Shown here: piece after piece, positions 15,259-21,592 of the stretch
Numbering within the stretch: position 1 is the stretch's first letter
Layout: each line of letters begins with the position of its first letter
Assembly (NCBI GenBank): GCA_023458055.1
Contig: JAEXAW010000051.1
Coordinates: 1-26,296 of the forward strand
Direction: 5' to 3'
DNA length: 26,296 nucleotides
Origin: Pseudomonadota bacterium
GTDB lineage: Bacteria > Pseudomonadota > Alphaproteobacteria > Sphingomonadales > Sphingomonadaceae
The notes under the pieces: model-generated
The model's input: the letters and a program-made list of their open reading frames with translations, nothing else
Told to the model about the DNA's origin: nothing
The model's database searches: none
Made by a program: the position numbers and the translations under genes

Positions 15259-15279
15259 ATGCGGTAAGCCCATTTCGTT

Positions 15280-15711
15280 ATGGCACAATCGATTCGACAA
15301 ATTCTGGATTCACGTGAACAAGAGGTCCGGCGGCTGATCGACGACATCAAATCGAAGCAACTTATTCCTCTGGAGCAAGAATTAAGCGAGATTGTGATTG
15401 CACGAGCCGCCATTGTGGGGCGCGGTAGCAATGCCGATCTTTTCGCTACACCAGCAACAGATCAAAACAGTCGCTACATGAGCATGACCTATGAGGAATT
15501 GGCGACCCAAGCATTCATCGACGAGTTTGAAATGGGCGCGACGATTGGTGAGTTGCTGACGTTCTTTCGCAACAAATATGGGCGGGACATATCCCAAGGG
15601 AGTTTCAGTCCTGTCTTGTCGCGTATGAAAACAGCAGGCAGCGTCGAGAAGATGGGAAAGGTATGGCTGCCTCGCCTGAATGTTTTGAAGAACGAACATC
15701 GTGGCCCCTAG
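15280..15711 (+). CDS. Passenger gene of the IS: coiled-coil plus winged-helix-like protein
   Basis: The product has 143 residues. Residues 1-50 are strongly helical and charged (SIRQILDSREQEVRRLIDDIKSKQLIPLEQELSEI), likely a coiled coil. Residues ~68-135 look like a winged helix: TYEELATQAFIDEF, TIGELLTFFRNKYG, SFSPVLSRMKTAGSVEKMGKVWLP. This suggests DNA binding as a dimer. I do not recognise a named family. The gene lies wholly inside the insertion element, so it is cargo or an accessory factor rather than a chromosomal gene. The ribosome binding site is weak. A 30-base inverted repeat upstream may be its own operator, which would give autoregulation (inference). Confidence 0.75.
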   Translation: MAQSIRQILDSREQEVRRLIDDIKSKQLIPLEQELSEIVIARAAIVGRGSNADLFATPATDQNSRYMSMTYEELATQAFIDEFEMGATIGELLTFFRNKYGRDISQGSFSPVLSRMKTAGSVEKMGKVWLPRLNVLKNEHRGP

Positions 15712-15728
15712 CATGCGCCATAACGAGA

Positions 15729-15887
15729 ATAGGCTCCCGCAAGGGAGCCTATACGCCGACAGGAGGGCAATCCTGTCAGAACACAACCGCCAGTCCCGCC
15801 GTAGGGAGAAAGGAGCTTGCGCTATGTGGCATATAGCCCGGAGATTACCGTAACGTAGATGCCGGGGTGGGGTGCGAAAGCGCCCCG
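15729..15887. other. Run of stable hairpins, possible structured RNA or terminators
   Basis: Four hairpins follow each other: ATAGGCTCCC-GCAA-GGGAGCCTAT (15729-15752, 10-bp stem), GACAGGA-GGGCAA-TCCTGTC (15758-15777), a GCTATGT/ATATAGC stem near 15820-15836, and GGGGTGC-GAAA-GCGCCCC (15869-15886, GNRA loop). There is no open frame. The first may end transcription of the passenger gene, although no T tract follows. Regular spacing and tetraloops raise the chance of a small RNA made by the element. Confidence 0.5.
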
Positions 15888-15937
15888 CCTTGCGCATCAT
15901 CTAGCAAAAAGTACCGAACCAGTCTATAACAAAGCGC

Positions 15938-16129
15938 ATGAGCCCGCTTTCGTTATCAGAGGCGCTTGCGTCCGATAGATTAGAAGATTTCGTCAAACAG
16001 GCGGAAAAGCAAGGCGTTGGCCCTGCTGATCGCGCTCAATTCGACAAGCTGTTGGGGCGCGTCACAGCGCCCCAACCAGAAGATCAAACATCCCGTTCAC
16101 CCGCGCGCGGTGGTTCGCGCGGAAAGTAA
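15938..16129 (+). CDS. Small ORF in the IS, antisense-overlapping the transposase end
   Basis: The frame encodes 63 residues: a helical acidic/basic part (SEALASDRLEDFVKQAEKQG, then VGPADRAQFDKLL) and a basic Ser/Arg/Gly-rich end (TSRSPARGGSRGK). I recall similar short ORFs lying next to IS1595-type transposases in other alphaproteobacteria, which supports it as a real conserved passenger (recollection, not a search). Its last 68 bases lie opposite the end of the transposase gene, so the two transcripts are convergent and overlapping. No clear ribosome binding site is present. Confidence 0.6.
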   Translation: MSPLSLSEALASDRLEDFVKQAEKQGVGPADRAQFDKLLGRVTAPQPEDQTSRSPARGGSRGK

Positions 16130-16970
16130 ACTCCGACAGATAGCGCTGCATATGTTTGGCGCTAATCTGGACATGGGTTGACCGCACCGACGCCTTAAAC
16201 AGCCGCCAGAAGCCTTCCACGGTATTAACGTGGAACGTCTCACCGCTGCGATAATCGTAGTGCGAATATTCCTTGCGGCCATGCTTTACTACGCCGTGCT
16301 TGTAACCGTCACCGGTGAGTAAATTGTAGCTGTAGAGTTCATCGGTAGAGACAACCGAACCAGCTTCTACATTTTCCAGAACCACGTCACGCAATGTGTC
16401 CTTTTTGACGTTGGGGATAACAACCGCCTTCATATTCCCACCACGCTCGGCAAGACCCATGACAATCGTTTTACCTGGCGCGCCGCGACCGCGCCTGCCA
16501 CCCGAGCGGCGACCGCCAACATAGGCTTCGTCCAGTTCGACATGACCAGCTAGAAGATCATCAAAGCCTTGTGCCTTCATGGTGAGGTCGCGGATTTGCT
16601 GACCGATACGGTAGGCCGTCTTATAGGTCACGCCAAGCTGGCGTTGCAGTTCCTTGCCGCTTACGCCGTGGCGCGTGGTGCAGAACAGATAGATCGCATA
16701 GAACCACGAAACGAGCGGAGTGCGTGTATCGTGCAGGATGGTGCCAGCGGTGGGGTTTACGTGATGACCGCACGCGGCGCACGAATAGGTGCGACGTTCT
16801 TTCAGTTTGTGAAACGTGGCATCGACCGTGCCACACTTGGGACAATCAAAGCGCGTTCCGCCAAACCGCACTTGCATGATATGAGCAAGGCAGGCGTCAT
16901 CATCTGGGAAGCGCTGGAAAAATTCGCGGACCGAAAATTCAGGGCTGGCAGAGGGACTTTTCTTCGTCAT
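16062..16970 (-). CDS. IS1595-family transposase
   Basis: The 302-residue product has a zinc ribbon (Cys43, Cys46, Cys64, Cys67: FDCPKCG and YSCAACG), a helix-turn-helix segment (KELQRQLGVTYKTAYRI, about 107-122), and a DDE domain with Asp147 (HVELDEAYVGG), Asp210 (VVSTDELYSY) and Glu252 (NTVEGFW). No frameshift or stop interrupts it, so it is probably active. The start codon ATG at 16970 lies inside a perfect hairpin (16969-16986), and the gene's promoter may use the terminal repeat. Confidence 0.95.
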   Translation of the reverse strand: MTKKSPSASPEFSVREFFQRFPDDDACLAHIMQVRFGGTRFDCPKCGTVDATFHKLKERRTYSCAACGHHVNPTAGTILHDTRTPLVSWFYAIYLFCTTRHGVSGKELQRQLGVTYKTAYRIGQQIRDLTMKAQGFDDLLAGHVELDEAYVGGRRSGGRRGRGAPGKTIVMGLAERGGNMKAVVIPNVKKDTLRDVVLENVEAGSVVSTDELYSYNLLTGDGYKHGVVKHGRKEYSHYDYRSGETFHVNTVEGFWRLFKASVRSTHVQISAKHMQRYLSEFTFRANHRARVNGMFDLLVGAL

Positions 16971-16986
16971 GCCATCTTAATGGCAT
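16969..16986 (-). promoter_or_regulatory. Hairpin over the transposase start codon
   Basis: ATGCCAT (16969-16975) and ATGGCAT (16980-16986) form a perfect 7-bp stem with a 4-base loop that covers the start codon and the AAGATGG-like ribosome binding region on the minus strand. It could hold down translation of the transposase, as seen in other insertion elements (inference). Confidence 0.5.
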
Positions 16987-16997
16987 AATTTCTTACC

Positions 16998-17018
16998 TGC
17001 GTCAAGGGGATAAACGGG
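16998..17018 (-). repeat. Right terminal inverted repeat, with possible promoter -35
   Basis: This is the 21-base mirror of the left end. Read on the minus strand it contains TTGACG, a good -35 hexamer; about 17 bases further is CATTAA, a weak -10. Transposase transcription may thus start from the element end. Confidence 0.85.
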
Positions 17019-17026
17019 AATCTATA
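17019..17026. repeat. Target-site duplication, right copy (AATCTATA)
   Basis: Exact copy of 15161-15168, immediately after the last base of the element. Confidence 0.93.
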
Positions 17027-17050
17027 TCAGGTATTATTACAGCAGCTGAT

Positions 17051-17449
17051 TTGAGTTTACAATTTAGAGAGCTTACTGAGCCTTTTTTGCTTATCAGCGA
17101 GATTGAGCATATTATAAGAAATCTTATCGGAGAGAAGTTTAAAATATCAGATTTAAGACAATCTTGCGACCCTAATATTCCAGAAAGATCTTCTAAAATT
17201 GAAAGTGTATCAGATTTAACTTTTGGCGAATGTTACAATTTGCTGAATAATGAAGATCGTTGGAGCAGGCTGAATCTATTGCTTGATCGAAAGGAGTTCT
17301 GCAATGACTTGGACGCAATAAGAAATATTAGAAATAGCGTCGCGCATTTTGACCCTGAAGGAGTGGACCCTGACGACCTAGAGCGCCTGAGAAATTTTAC
17401 ACGCTTTCTCCAAAAAATAGCCAAGATTACTCATTCTTTTAAGGTGTAG
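17051..17449 (+). CDS. HEPN-like 3' fragment of the interrupted CBS gene
   Basis: A TTG at 17051 would give 132 residues, but the frame is open back into the element, and the true upstream codons (SGIITAAD) belong to the second CBS domain. The remaining sequence is the HEPN-like domain: FLLISEIEHIIRNLIGEKF, VSDLTFGECYNLL, and DAIRNIRNSVAHFDPEGV with the Rx4H motif. It resembles Swt1-type HEPN domains found after CBS pairs (family recollection). There is no ribosome binding site, so expression on its own is doubtful; if made, it would be a HEPN domain without its sensor. Confidence 0.75.
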   Translation: MSLQFRELTEPFLLISEIEHIIRNLIGEKFKISDLRQSCDPNIPERSSKIESVSDLTFGECYNLLNNEDRWSRLNLLLDRKEFCNDLDAIRNIRNSVAHFDPEGVDPDDLERLRNFTRFLQKIAKITHSFKV

Positions 17450-17504
17450 GTGTTTCTCAGCACTTGCTTATCTATTACACAATAAAACTATTGAGAGTGC
17501 ACCA

Positions 17505-17524
17505 AATTCCGCAGAAGCGGAATT
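17505..17524. terminator. Hairpin after the HEPN fragment
   Basis: AATTCCGC-AGAA-GCGGAATT is a perfect 8-bp stem with a 4-base loop, 56 bases after the stop codon. Only a short TT run ends it, so terminator activity is uncertain. Confidence 0.4.
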
Positions 17525-17544
17525 CCTTACTTGCGTGCAAACCG

Positions 17545-17593
17545 CCTCTGTGGTCTCTGCTTCCTCTGCTTCCTCTGCGCCTCTGCGCGAAAC
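17545..17593 (-). repeat. CGCAGAGG-type interspersed repeat, copy 3
   Basis: The reverse complement starts GTTTCGCGCAGAGGCGCAGA and continues with two GGAAGCAGA units, matching copies 1 and 2. The rest of the 393-base gap to rpmF holds no supported gene; the rpmF promoter must lie in its right part. Confidence 0.7.
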
Positions 17594-17842
17594 CATGAGC
17601 ATGCCCGAGCCAGCTCGTGATCGACTGGTGTTCCCGCCCACCACCCCCACATCCCGCTTGCCTTCCGCGCAAAAAACGCTATAGGCGCTGCTTCGCTCAG
17701 CAACTGAGTCTCCTGCCGACAGGATCATCGCCAGAGCCGCTTTTTCGTGAAGGCGGGTGCGACACTGTTATTGCCTTTTGGGTGGCGGGCGCTTATTTGC
17801 GACTGGATTTTGAACGACTTTTGAACTGGAACAGGTGCCACC

Positions 17843-18022
17843 ATGGCTGTCCCCAAGAGAAAAACTACGCCGTCGAAGCGCGGCATGCGTCGCAGCCATG
17901 ATTCGCTCACGGTTGCCGCTTATCAGGAATGCCCGAACTGCGGCGAACTGAAGCGCCCGCACAATCTGTGCGATGCGTGCGGCCATTATAATGGTCGTGA
18001 AGTCATTGCCGCTGCTGATTAA
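17843..18022 (+). CDS. rpmF: 50S ribosomal protein L32
   Basis: The 59-residue protein begins MAVPKRKTTPSKRGMRRSHD, the standard L32 opening, and carries a zinc-ribbon with Cys30, Cys33, Cys43 and Cys46 (ECPNCGELKRP and LCDACGHY). AGGTG lies a few bases before the ATG. It is followed after 44 bases by plsX, the widespread rpmF-plsX-fabH order that ties ribosome and membrane lipid synthesis. Confidence 0.98.
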   Translation: MAVPKRKTTPSKRGMRRSHDSLTVAAYQECPNCGELKRPHNLCDACGHYNGREVIAAAD

Positions 18023-18066
18023 TTTTTCCGGGGCCATTGCGGCCTCATCCAACTGAGGAGAAGCCG

Positions 18067-19101
18067 GTGGGCAAGGCACCGCGGATCGCAATCGACGCGA
18101 TGGGCGGGGACGTTGGCGTGCCGGTGATGATTGCGGGCGCAGCGCTGGCGCTGGAGCAACGCCCCAAGCTTAAATTTCTCCTCGTTGGCGACCAAAAAGC
18201 GATCAAGGCGGAGCTCAAGGAGCATCCGCAATTGCGCAAGGCTTCCGACATTCTCGACGCGCCGGACATGGTTTCGGGCGAGGAAAAGCCGTCGCGCGCG
18301 CTGCGTATGAGCAAAACCAGCTCGATGGGCCTCGCGCTGCAGGCGGTCAAGGACGGCAGCTGCGATGCCTGTCTTTCGGGCGGCAATACCGGTGCCTATA
18401 TGGCGATGGCGCTGTTCATGCTGCGCACGCTTCCCGGGATCGACCGGCCTGCGCTCGCCGCGCGCCTTCCGGCCCGTAGCGAAGATCGCGATGTCATCAT
18501 GCTTGACCTTGGCGCCAATAGCGAGGTCGATGCCTCCAACCTGGTCCAGTTTGCGATCATGGGCGCGGCCTATGCGCGCACCTCGATGGGGATTGAAAAT
18601 CCCAAGGTCGGCCTCCTCAACATCGGCACCGAAGAAGGCAAGGGCACCGATGAAATCCGCGAAGCATCAGCAACGATGCGCGCGCTCACCGATATGCCGT
18701 TCACCTATGTCGGCTATGCCGAGGGCGATAAAATCCCGAGCGGCGATTTCGACGTGATCGTGAGTGACGGCTTTTCCGGCAATATCGCGCTAAAGACGCT
18801 CGAGGGCACCGCGCGGTTCGTGACCGACCTGTTGAAGCAGGCGTTCCGCAGCTCGATCCGCTCCAAATTCGGTTTCCTCATTTCGCGCCCCGCCACCGAA
18901 TTGCTGCGTCACCATCTTGACCCCAATAATCATAATGGCGGCGTGCTGCTCGGCGTGAACGGCCTCGTGATGAAAAGCCACGGCAGCGCCAATGTGAAGG
19001 GCGTTGCCAATGCGATTGGCGTGACCGCGGCGATCATTGACCGCAAATTGCTCGAACAGGTCACCGCCGACCTCGACCGGATGGAGAAGAAGGGGCAATG
19101 A
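18067..19101 (+). CDS. plsX: Phosphate acyltransferase PlsX
   Basis: The product makes acyl-phosphate from acyl-ACP, the first acyl donor step for phosphatidic acid in most bacteria. Family motifs are IAIDAMGGDVGVPVMIAGA at the start, CLSGGNTGAYMAMALFML, DLGANSEVDASNLVQFA, and DGFSGNIALKTLEG. The start is a GTG at 18067: GAGGAG (18054-18059) is ideally placed 7 bases upstream, while the longer frame from 18037 runs over this site. This gives 344 residues, usual for PlsX. It overlaps fabH by 4 bases (ATGA). Confidence 0.96.
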   Translation: MGKAPRIAIDAMGGDVGVPVMIAGAALALEQRPKLKFLLVGDQKAIKAELKEHPQLRKASDILDAPDMVSGEEKPSRALRMSKTSSMGLALQAVKDGSCDACLSGGNTGAYMAMALFMLRTLPGIDRPALAARLPARSEDRDVIMLDLGANSEVDASNLVQFAIMGAAYARTSMGIENPKVGLLNIGTEEGKGTDEIREASATMRALTDMPFTYVGYAEGDKIPSGDFDVIVSDGFSGNIALKTLEGTARFVTDLLKQAFRSSIRSKFGFLISRPATELLRHHLDPNNHNGGVLLGVNGLVMKSHGSANVKGVANAIGVTAAIIDRKLLEQVTADLDRMEKKGQ

Positions 19102-20060
19102 CGCGCCGCTCGGTCATTGCTGGTACCGGATCCGCGCTGCCTCAGCGCATTGTCACCAATGATGAACTGGCCCGGACAGTCGATACGTCCGACGAATGGA
19201 TTGTCGAACGCTCGGGTATCCGCGTGCGCCATATTGCGGGCGAGGGCGAGACCACCGCGACCTTGGCTTTTGATGCGGCGAAGGCGGCGCTCGACGCTGC
19301 GGGGCTCGATGCGAGTGCGATTGACCTCATCGTGCTGGCGACCGCGACGCCGGACAATACCTTCCCCGCGACCGCGACCAAGGTGCAGGCGATGCTCGGC
19401 ATCAATGATTGCGTCGCGTTTGATGTCGCGGCGGTGTGCTCGGGCTTTCTTTATGCGTTGTCCGTCGCCGACAGCATGATGCGCACCGGCGTTGCCCGCC
19501 ACGCGCTCGTGATCGGTGCGGAAACCTTCAGCCGCATCCTCGATTGGGAAGATCGCGCAACCTGCGTGCTGTTCGGCGATGGCGCGGGCGCGGTGGTGCT
19601 CAGCGCCGAAGAGGAGAGCGAGCGCGGCATTCTTGCCTCCAAACTCCACGCCGACGGGCGGCATTATGACCTCCTTTATGTCGATGGCGGACCTTCGACC
19701 ACGGGCACCACCGGCAAGGTCCGGATGAAGGGGAGCGAAGTGTTCCGCCACGCTGTCGGCAACCTCGCCTCGGTCCTGCGCGAAGTGCTGGAGATGGCCG
19801 AGCTTGAAGCGGACGCGATCGACTGGGTGGTGCCGCATCAGGCCAATATCCGGATCCTCGAAGCCACCGCGCGCAAGCTGGGCCTGTCACCCGACAAGCT
19901 GGTGGTGACGGTTGATCGCCACGCTAATACGTCGGCCGCCTCCGTGCCGCTCGCGCTCGATGTTGCGGTACGCGACGGGCGAATCAAGCGCGGCGACACT
20001 TTGGTGCTGGAAGCGATGGGCGGCGGCTTTACATGGGGTGCATCGATCATCAAATATTGA
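19098..20060 (+). CDS. fabH: Beta-ketoacyl-ACP synthase III
   Basis: The 320-residue enzyme condenses acetyl-CoA with malonyl-ACP to start fatty-acid chains. The catalytic triad is present: Cys114 (AAVCSGFLYA), His247 (VPHQANIRI) and Asn277 (RHANTSAASVP). The C-terminal MGGGFTWGASI is typical. The start codon overlaps the plsX stop, so translation is coupled. Together with the acc genes earlier in the window it covers the start of the fatty-acid pathway, though they are far apart. Confidence 0.97.
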   Translation: MTRRSVIAGTGSALPQRIVTNDELARTVDTSDEWIVERSGIRVRHIAGEGETTATLAFDAAKAALDAAGLDASAIDLIVLATATPDNTFPATATKVQAMLGINDCVAFDVAAVCSGFLYALSVADSMMRTGVARHALVIGAETFSRILDWEDRATCVLFGDGAGAVVLSAEEESERGILASKLHADGRHYDLLYVDGGPSTTGTTGKVRMKGSEVFRHAVGNLASVLREVLEMAELEADAIDWVVPHQANIRILEATARKLGLSPDKLVVTVDRHANTSAASVPLALDVAVRDGRIKRGDTLVLEAMGGGFTWGASIIKY

Positions 20061-20064
20061 TGAT
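20046..20064. promoter_or_regulatory. Perfect palindrome across the fabH stop codon
   Basis: ATCATCAA-ATA-TTGATGAT is a perfect 8-bp stem that includes the fabH stop codon; the overlapping TTGAT-GATT-ATCAA offers a competing fold. It has no T tract. It may be an operator or mRNA-end structure before the ihfA promoter region. Confidence 0.35.
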
Positions 20065-20112
20065 TATCAAATGCTTGTTTTGTGCCATTAGACGAGCCGT
20101 GTAAATTAGTAT

Positions 20113-20126
20113 ATGGCGCGCGCCAT
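20113..20126. promoter_or_regulatory. 14-bp perfect palindrome upstream of ihfA
   Basis: ATGGCGCGCGCCAT is self-complementary and directly follows an AT-rich TAAATTAGTAT stretch that could be a -10 region. The position suits an operator for ihfA; no regulator is known to me for it. Confidence 0.4.
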
Positions 20127-20155
20127 TCCCCATCCGTTTTGGGGGCAACAATAAA

Positions 20156-20215
20156 ATGAAAAAAAACCGGAGCGAAAACCGCTCTCCTGCGTTGAGTCTC
20201 AACCCGGGGGTCTAA
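20156..20215 (+). CDS. Possible leader peptide before ihfA (19 aa)
   Basis: ATG AAA AAA AAC opens a 19-residue frame (MKKNRSENRSPALSLNPGV) ending 23 bases before ihfA. Inside it GAGCG-AAAAC-CGCTC can form a hairpin. Size and location suit a leader peptide, but there is no strong ribosome binding site and it could be chance. Confidence 0.3.
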   Translation: MKKNRSENRSPALSLNPGV

Positions 20216-20238
20216 AAATCGGTAGAAATGGGGTTAAG

Positions 20239-20538
20239 ATGCGTTCGGCAGGAACTTTGACACGCGCGGACTTGGCAGATTCGATCAACAAGAAGATCGG
20301 CCTGTCTCGCGCAGATTCGGCCCAGATGGTCGAATCAATCATCGATATGATGTGTGATGCGTTGGCGCGGGGCGAAAATGTGAAGCTGTCAGGCTTCGGC
20401 ACCTTCGTGTTGCGCGACAAGGCGGAACGCATCGGCCGCAACCCCAAGACCGGGGTCGAAGTGCCGATTTCCTCGCGCCGGGTGCTGACCTTCCGCGCCA
20501 GCCAGTCGATGCGTGATCGGATTGTAAAGGCTGGATAA
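20239..20538 (+). CDS. ihfA: Integration host factor subunit alpha
   Basis: The 99-residue DNABII protein has the IHF-alpha pattern: LTRADLADSINKKIGLSRADS at the start, VKLSGFGTFVLRDK, and the DNA-intercalating arm GRNPKTGVEVPI (66-77). IHF bends DNA sharply at specific sites as a heterodimer with IhfB, which is not in this window. It sits between fabH and a MerR-type gene, a conserved alphaproteobacterial order. Its upstream region is unusual: a perfect palindrome and a possible leader peptide lie in the 178-base gap. Confidence 0.95.
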   Translation: MRSAGTLTRADLADSINKKIGLSRADSAQMVESIIDMMCDALARGENVKLSGFGTFVLRDKAERIGRNPKTGVEVPISSRRVLTFRASQSMRDRIVKAG

Positions 20539-20596
20539 TCTTGATAATGCCGTGCCTGTCGCTGCCCGATTTCCGGGCCGCGCAACAAGGTGAGTG

Positions 20597-21034
20597 ATGA
20601 TGGCAGGCAAAGAACAAGGCGCTTTACTCACCATCGGTGAATTGGCCGATGAACTCGGTTTGCCGACGCACATCCTGCGCTATTGGGAAACCCGCTTTCC
20701 GGGGTTGAAGCCGCTCACCCGTGCCGGCAACCGCCGCTATTACCGCCCCGAAGATGTAGCGCTTGCCCACCGGATCAATGATCTCCTCAATGTGCGTGGC
20801 TACACCATCAAGGGCGCGGAAAAGCTGCTCGCAAGCGGTGGGTTTGCGAAGGACGAGGGGGGCCAACCGGCTAGGGTCGAAGCTGCCAGCGTTGCACCGC
20901 CCAAAGTCGAGCCGGTTAGCGTGAGCCAGCGCACCGTTACACCAGCCGCTGACCCGGCACCGTTCGCGCAGCTTGGCGATCTTCAGAAAATCCGTAACCG
21001 ACTGGCCGAAGCGCTCGCGAACAGTCAGGTTTAA
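20597..21034 (+). CDS. MerR-family transcriptional regulator
   Basis: The 145-residue product has a MerR winged helix at the N-terminus: LTIGELADELGLPTHILRYWETRFPGLKP, then RAGNRRYYRPEDV (about 10-80). The C-terminal part is variable, Pro/Ala/Val-rich with no metal-binding cysteines, so it is not a metal sensor of the classic type. It resembles the MerR-like gene that follows ihfA in many alphaproteobacteria; target unknown. The start could be GTG 20594, ATG 20597 or ATG 20600; AAGG (20587-20590) favours 20597. Confidence 0.9.
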   Translation: MMAGKEQGALLTIGELADELGLPTHILRYWETRFPGLKPLTRAGNRRYYRPEDVALAHRINDLLNVRGYTIKGAEKLLASGGFAKDEGGQPARVEAASVAPPKVEPVSVSQRTVTPAADPAPFAQLGDLQKIRNRLAEALANSQV

Positions 21035-21046
21035 CGCGCGCCCCGC

Positions 21047-21589
21047 TTATTCTTCCGGGCCTAATTCCGGATCGAGATCGCGTGGCCGTTTGACATAAGC
21101 GAGATGCGCCTTGCGCGCGTCGAGATCGCTCCATTTGGCAATGTCGAGCTCCATCACCGCCAGCGCTGCGGTCGGGAATTTCTCTTCCGGAATGGCGCGC
21201 AGCGGCTCATCCTTGCTGTCGGGGACAAGGTCGAGGATCAAATCTTCCAGCCCCGGATTATGCCCGACCATGAGAAGGTCGGTGACCCCGTCCGACGTTT
21301 CGCGCAGCACATCGATCAGCGTCGCCGACGAGGCGAGATAGATGCGCCGCTCCCATTTGGGTTCCAGATTTTCATTACCCATCGCGACCTGGAAACGATC
21401 AAGCGTATCGACCACGCGCACCGCTGGCGAGGCCAAGATCTGGTCGAATTTGAGGCCTTGGGTGCGGGCATGTTCGCCCATCAAGGTTGCGGCGCGGCGG
21501 CCTCGATCATTAAGCCCGCGATCAAAGTCACGCGCAGCGGGGTCGTCCCAGCTCGACTTGGCATGGCGCAGCAGGGTCAGCGTTTTCAA
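21047..21589 (-). CDS. SixA-like histidine phosphatase
   Basis: The 180-residue histidine phosphatase carries LLRHAKSSWDD (Arg8, His9 nucleophile), DRGLNDRGRRAA, Arg58 (SPAVRVVDT) and VGHNPGLEDL (His110). This is the short single-domain SixA pattern; E. coli SixA removes phosphate from phosphohistidine proteins. The substrate here is not known. The start codon is TTG at 21589, 3 bases after the stop codon of the helicase gene, with GGAGAG and AAGG upstream inside the helicase 3' end, so translation is likely coupled to it. Confidence 0.88.
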   Translation of the reverse strand: MKTLTLLRHAKSSWDDPAARDFDRGLNDRGRRAATLMGEHARTQGLKFDQILASPAVRVVDTLDRFQVAMGNENLEPKWERRIYLASSATLIDVLRETSDGVTDLLMVGHNPGLEDLILDLVPDSKDEPLRAIPEEKFPTAALAVMELDIAKWSDLDARKAHLAYVKRPRDLDPELGPEE

Positions 21590-21592
21590 GCC

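Larger units (their letters stand above)
15169..17018. mobile_element. IS1595-family insertion element, 1850 bp, with passenger genes
   Basis: The element starts CCCGTTTATCCCCTTGACG at 15169 and ends with the exact inverted repeat at 17018; 21 terminal bases match perfectly (15169-15189 and 16998-17018). An 8-bp duplication flanks it. It contains a winged-helix-like gene (15280-15711), a hairpin-rich stretch, a 63-residue ORF (15938-16129) and the transposase on the minus strand (16062-16970). At about 1.85 kb it is larger than a transposase alone needs. Intact ends, an intact transposase and a perfect duplication point to a recent insertion that may still be mobile. Confidence 0.93.
14530..17449 (+). 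pseudogene. CBS-pair plus HEPN-like protein gene, interrupted by an IS1595-family element
   Basis: Joining 14530-15168 to 17027-17449, that is removing the insertion at 15169-17018 and one copy of the 8-bp duplication, gives one continuous frame of 353 residues. At the joint the protein reads SADKSI followed by SGIITAADLSLQF, a normal end of a CBS domain. Predicted layout: N-terminal domain with LNEFLRWFGAKRRGF (20-75), two CBS domains (about 108-223) and a C-terminal HEPN-like domain (about 224-353) with IRNSVAHF, an Rx4H motif (Arg315, His320). CBS pairs bind adenine nucleotides; many HEPN proteins with Rx4-6H are RNases in toxin or phage-defence systems. Base composition is clearly AT-richer than the neighbours, suggesting acquisition. 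Function is inferred; the break is directly visible. Confidence 0.9.

Noticed and set aside
17618..17842. tRNA or small RNA gene before rpmF
   Set aside because: No cloverleaf, no conserved TTCGA loop and no strong hairpin could be found.
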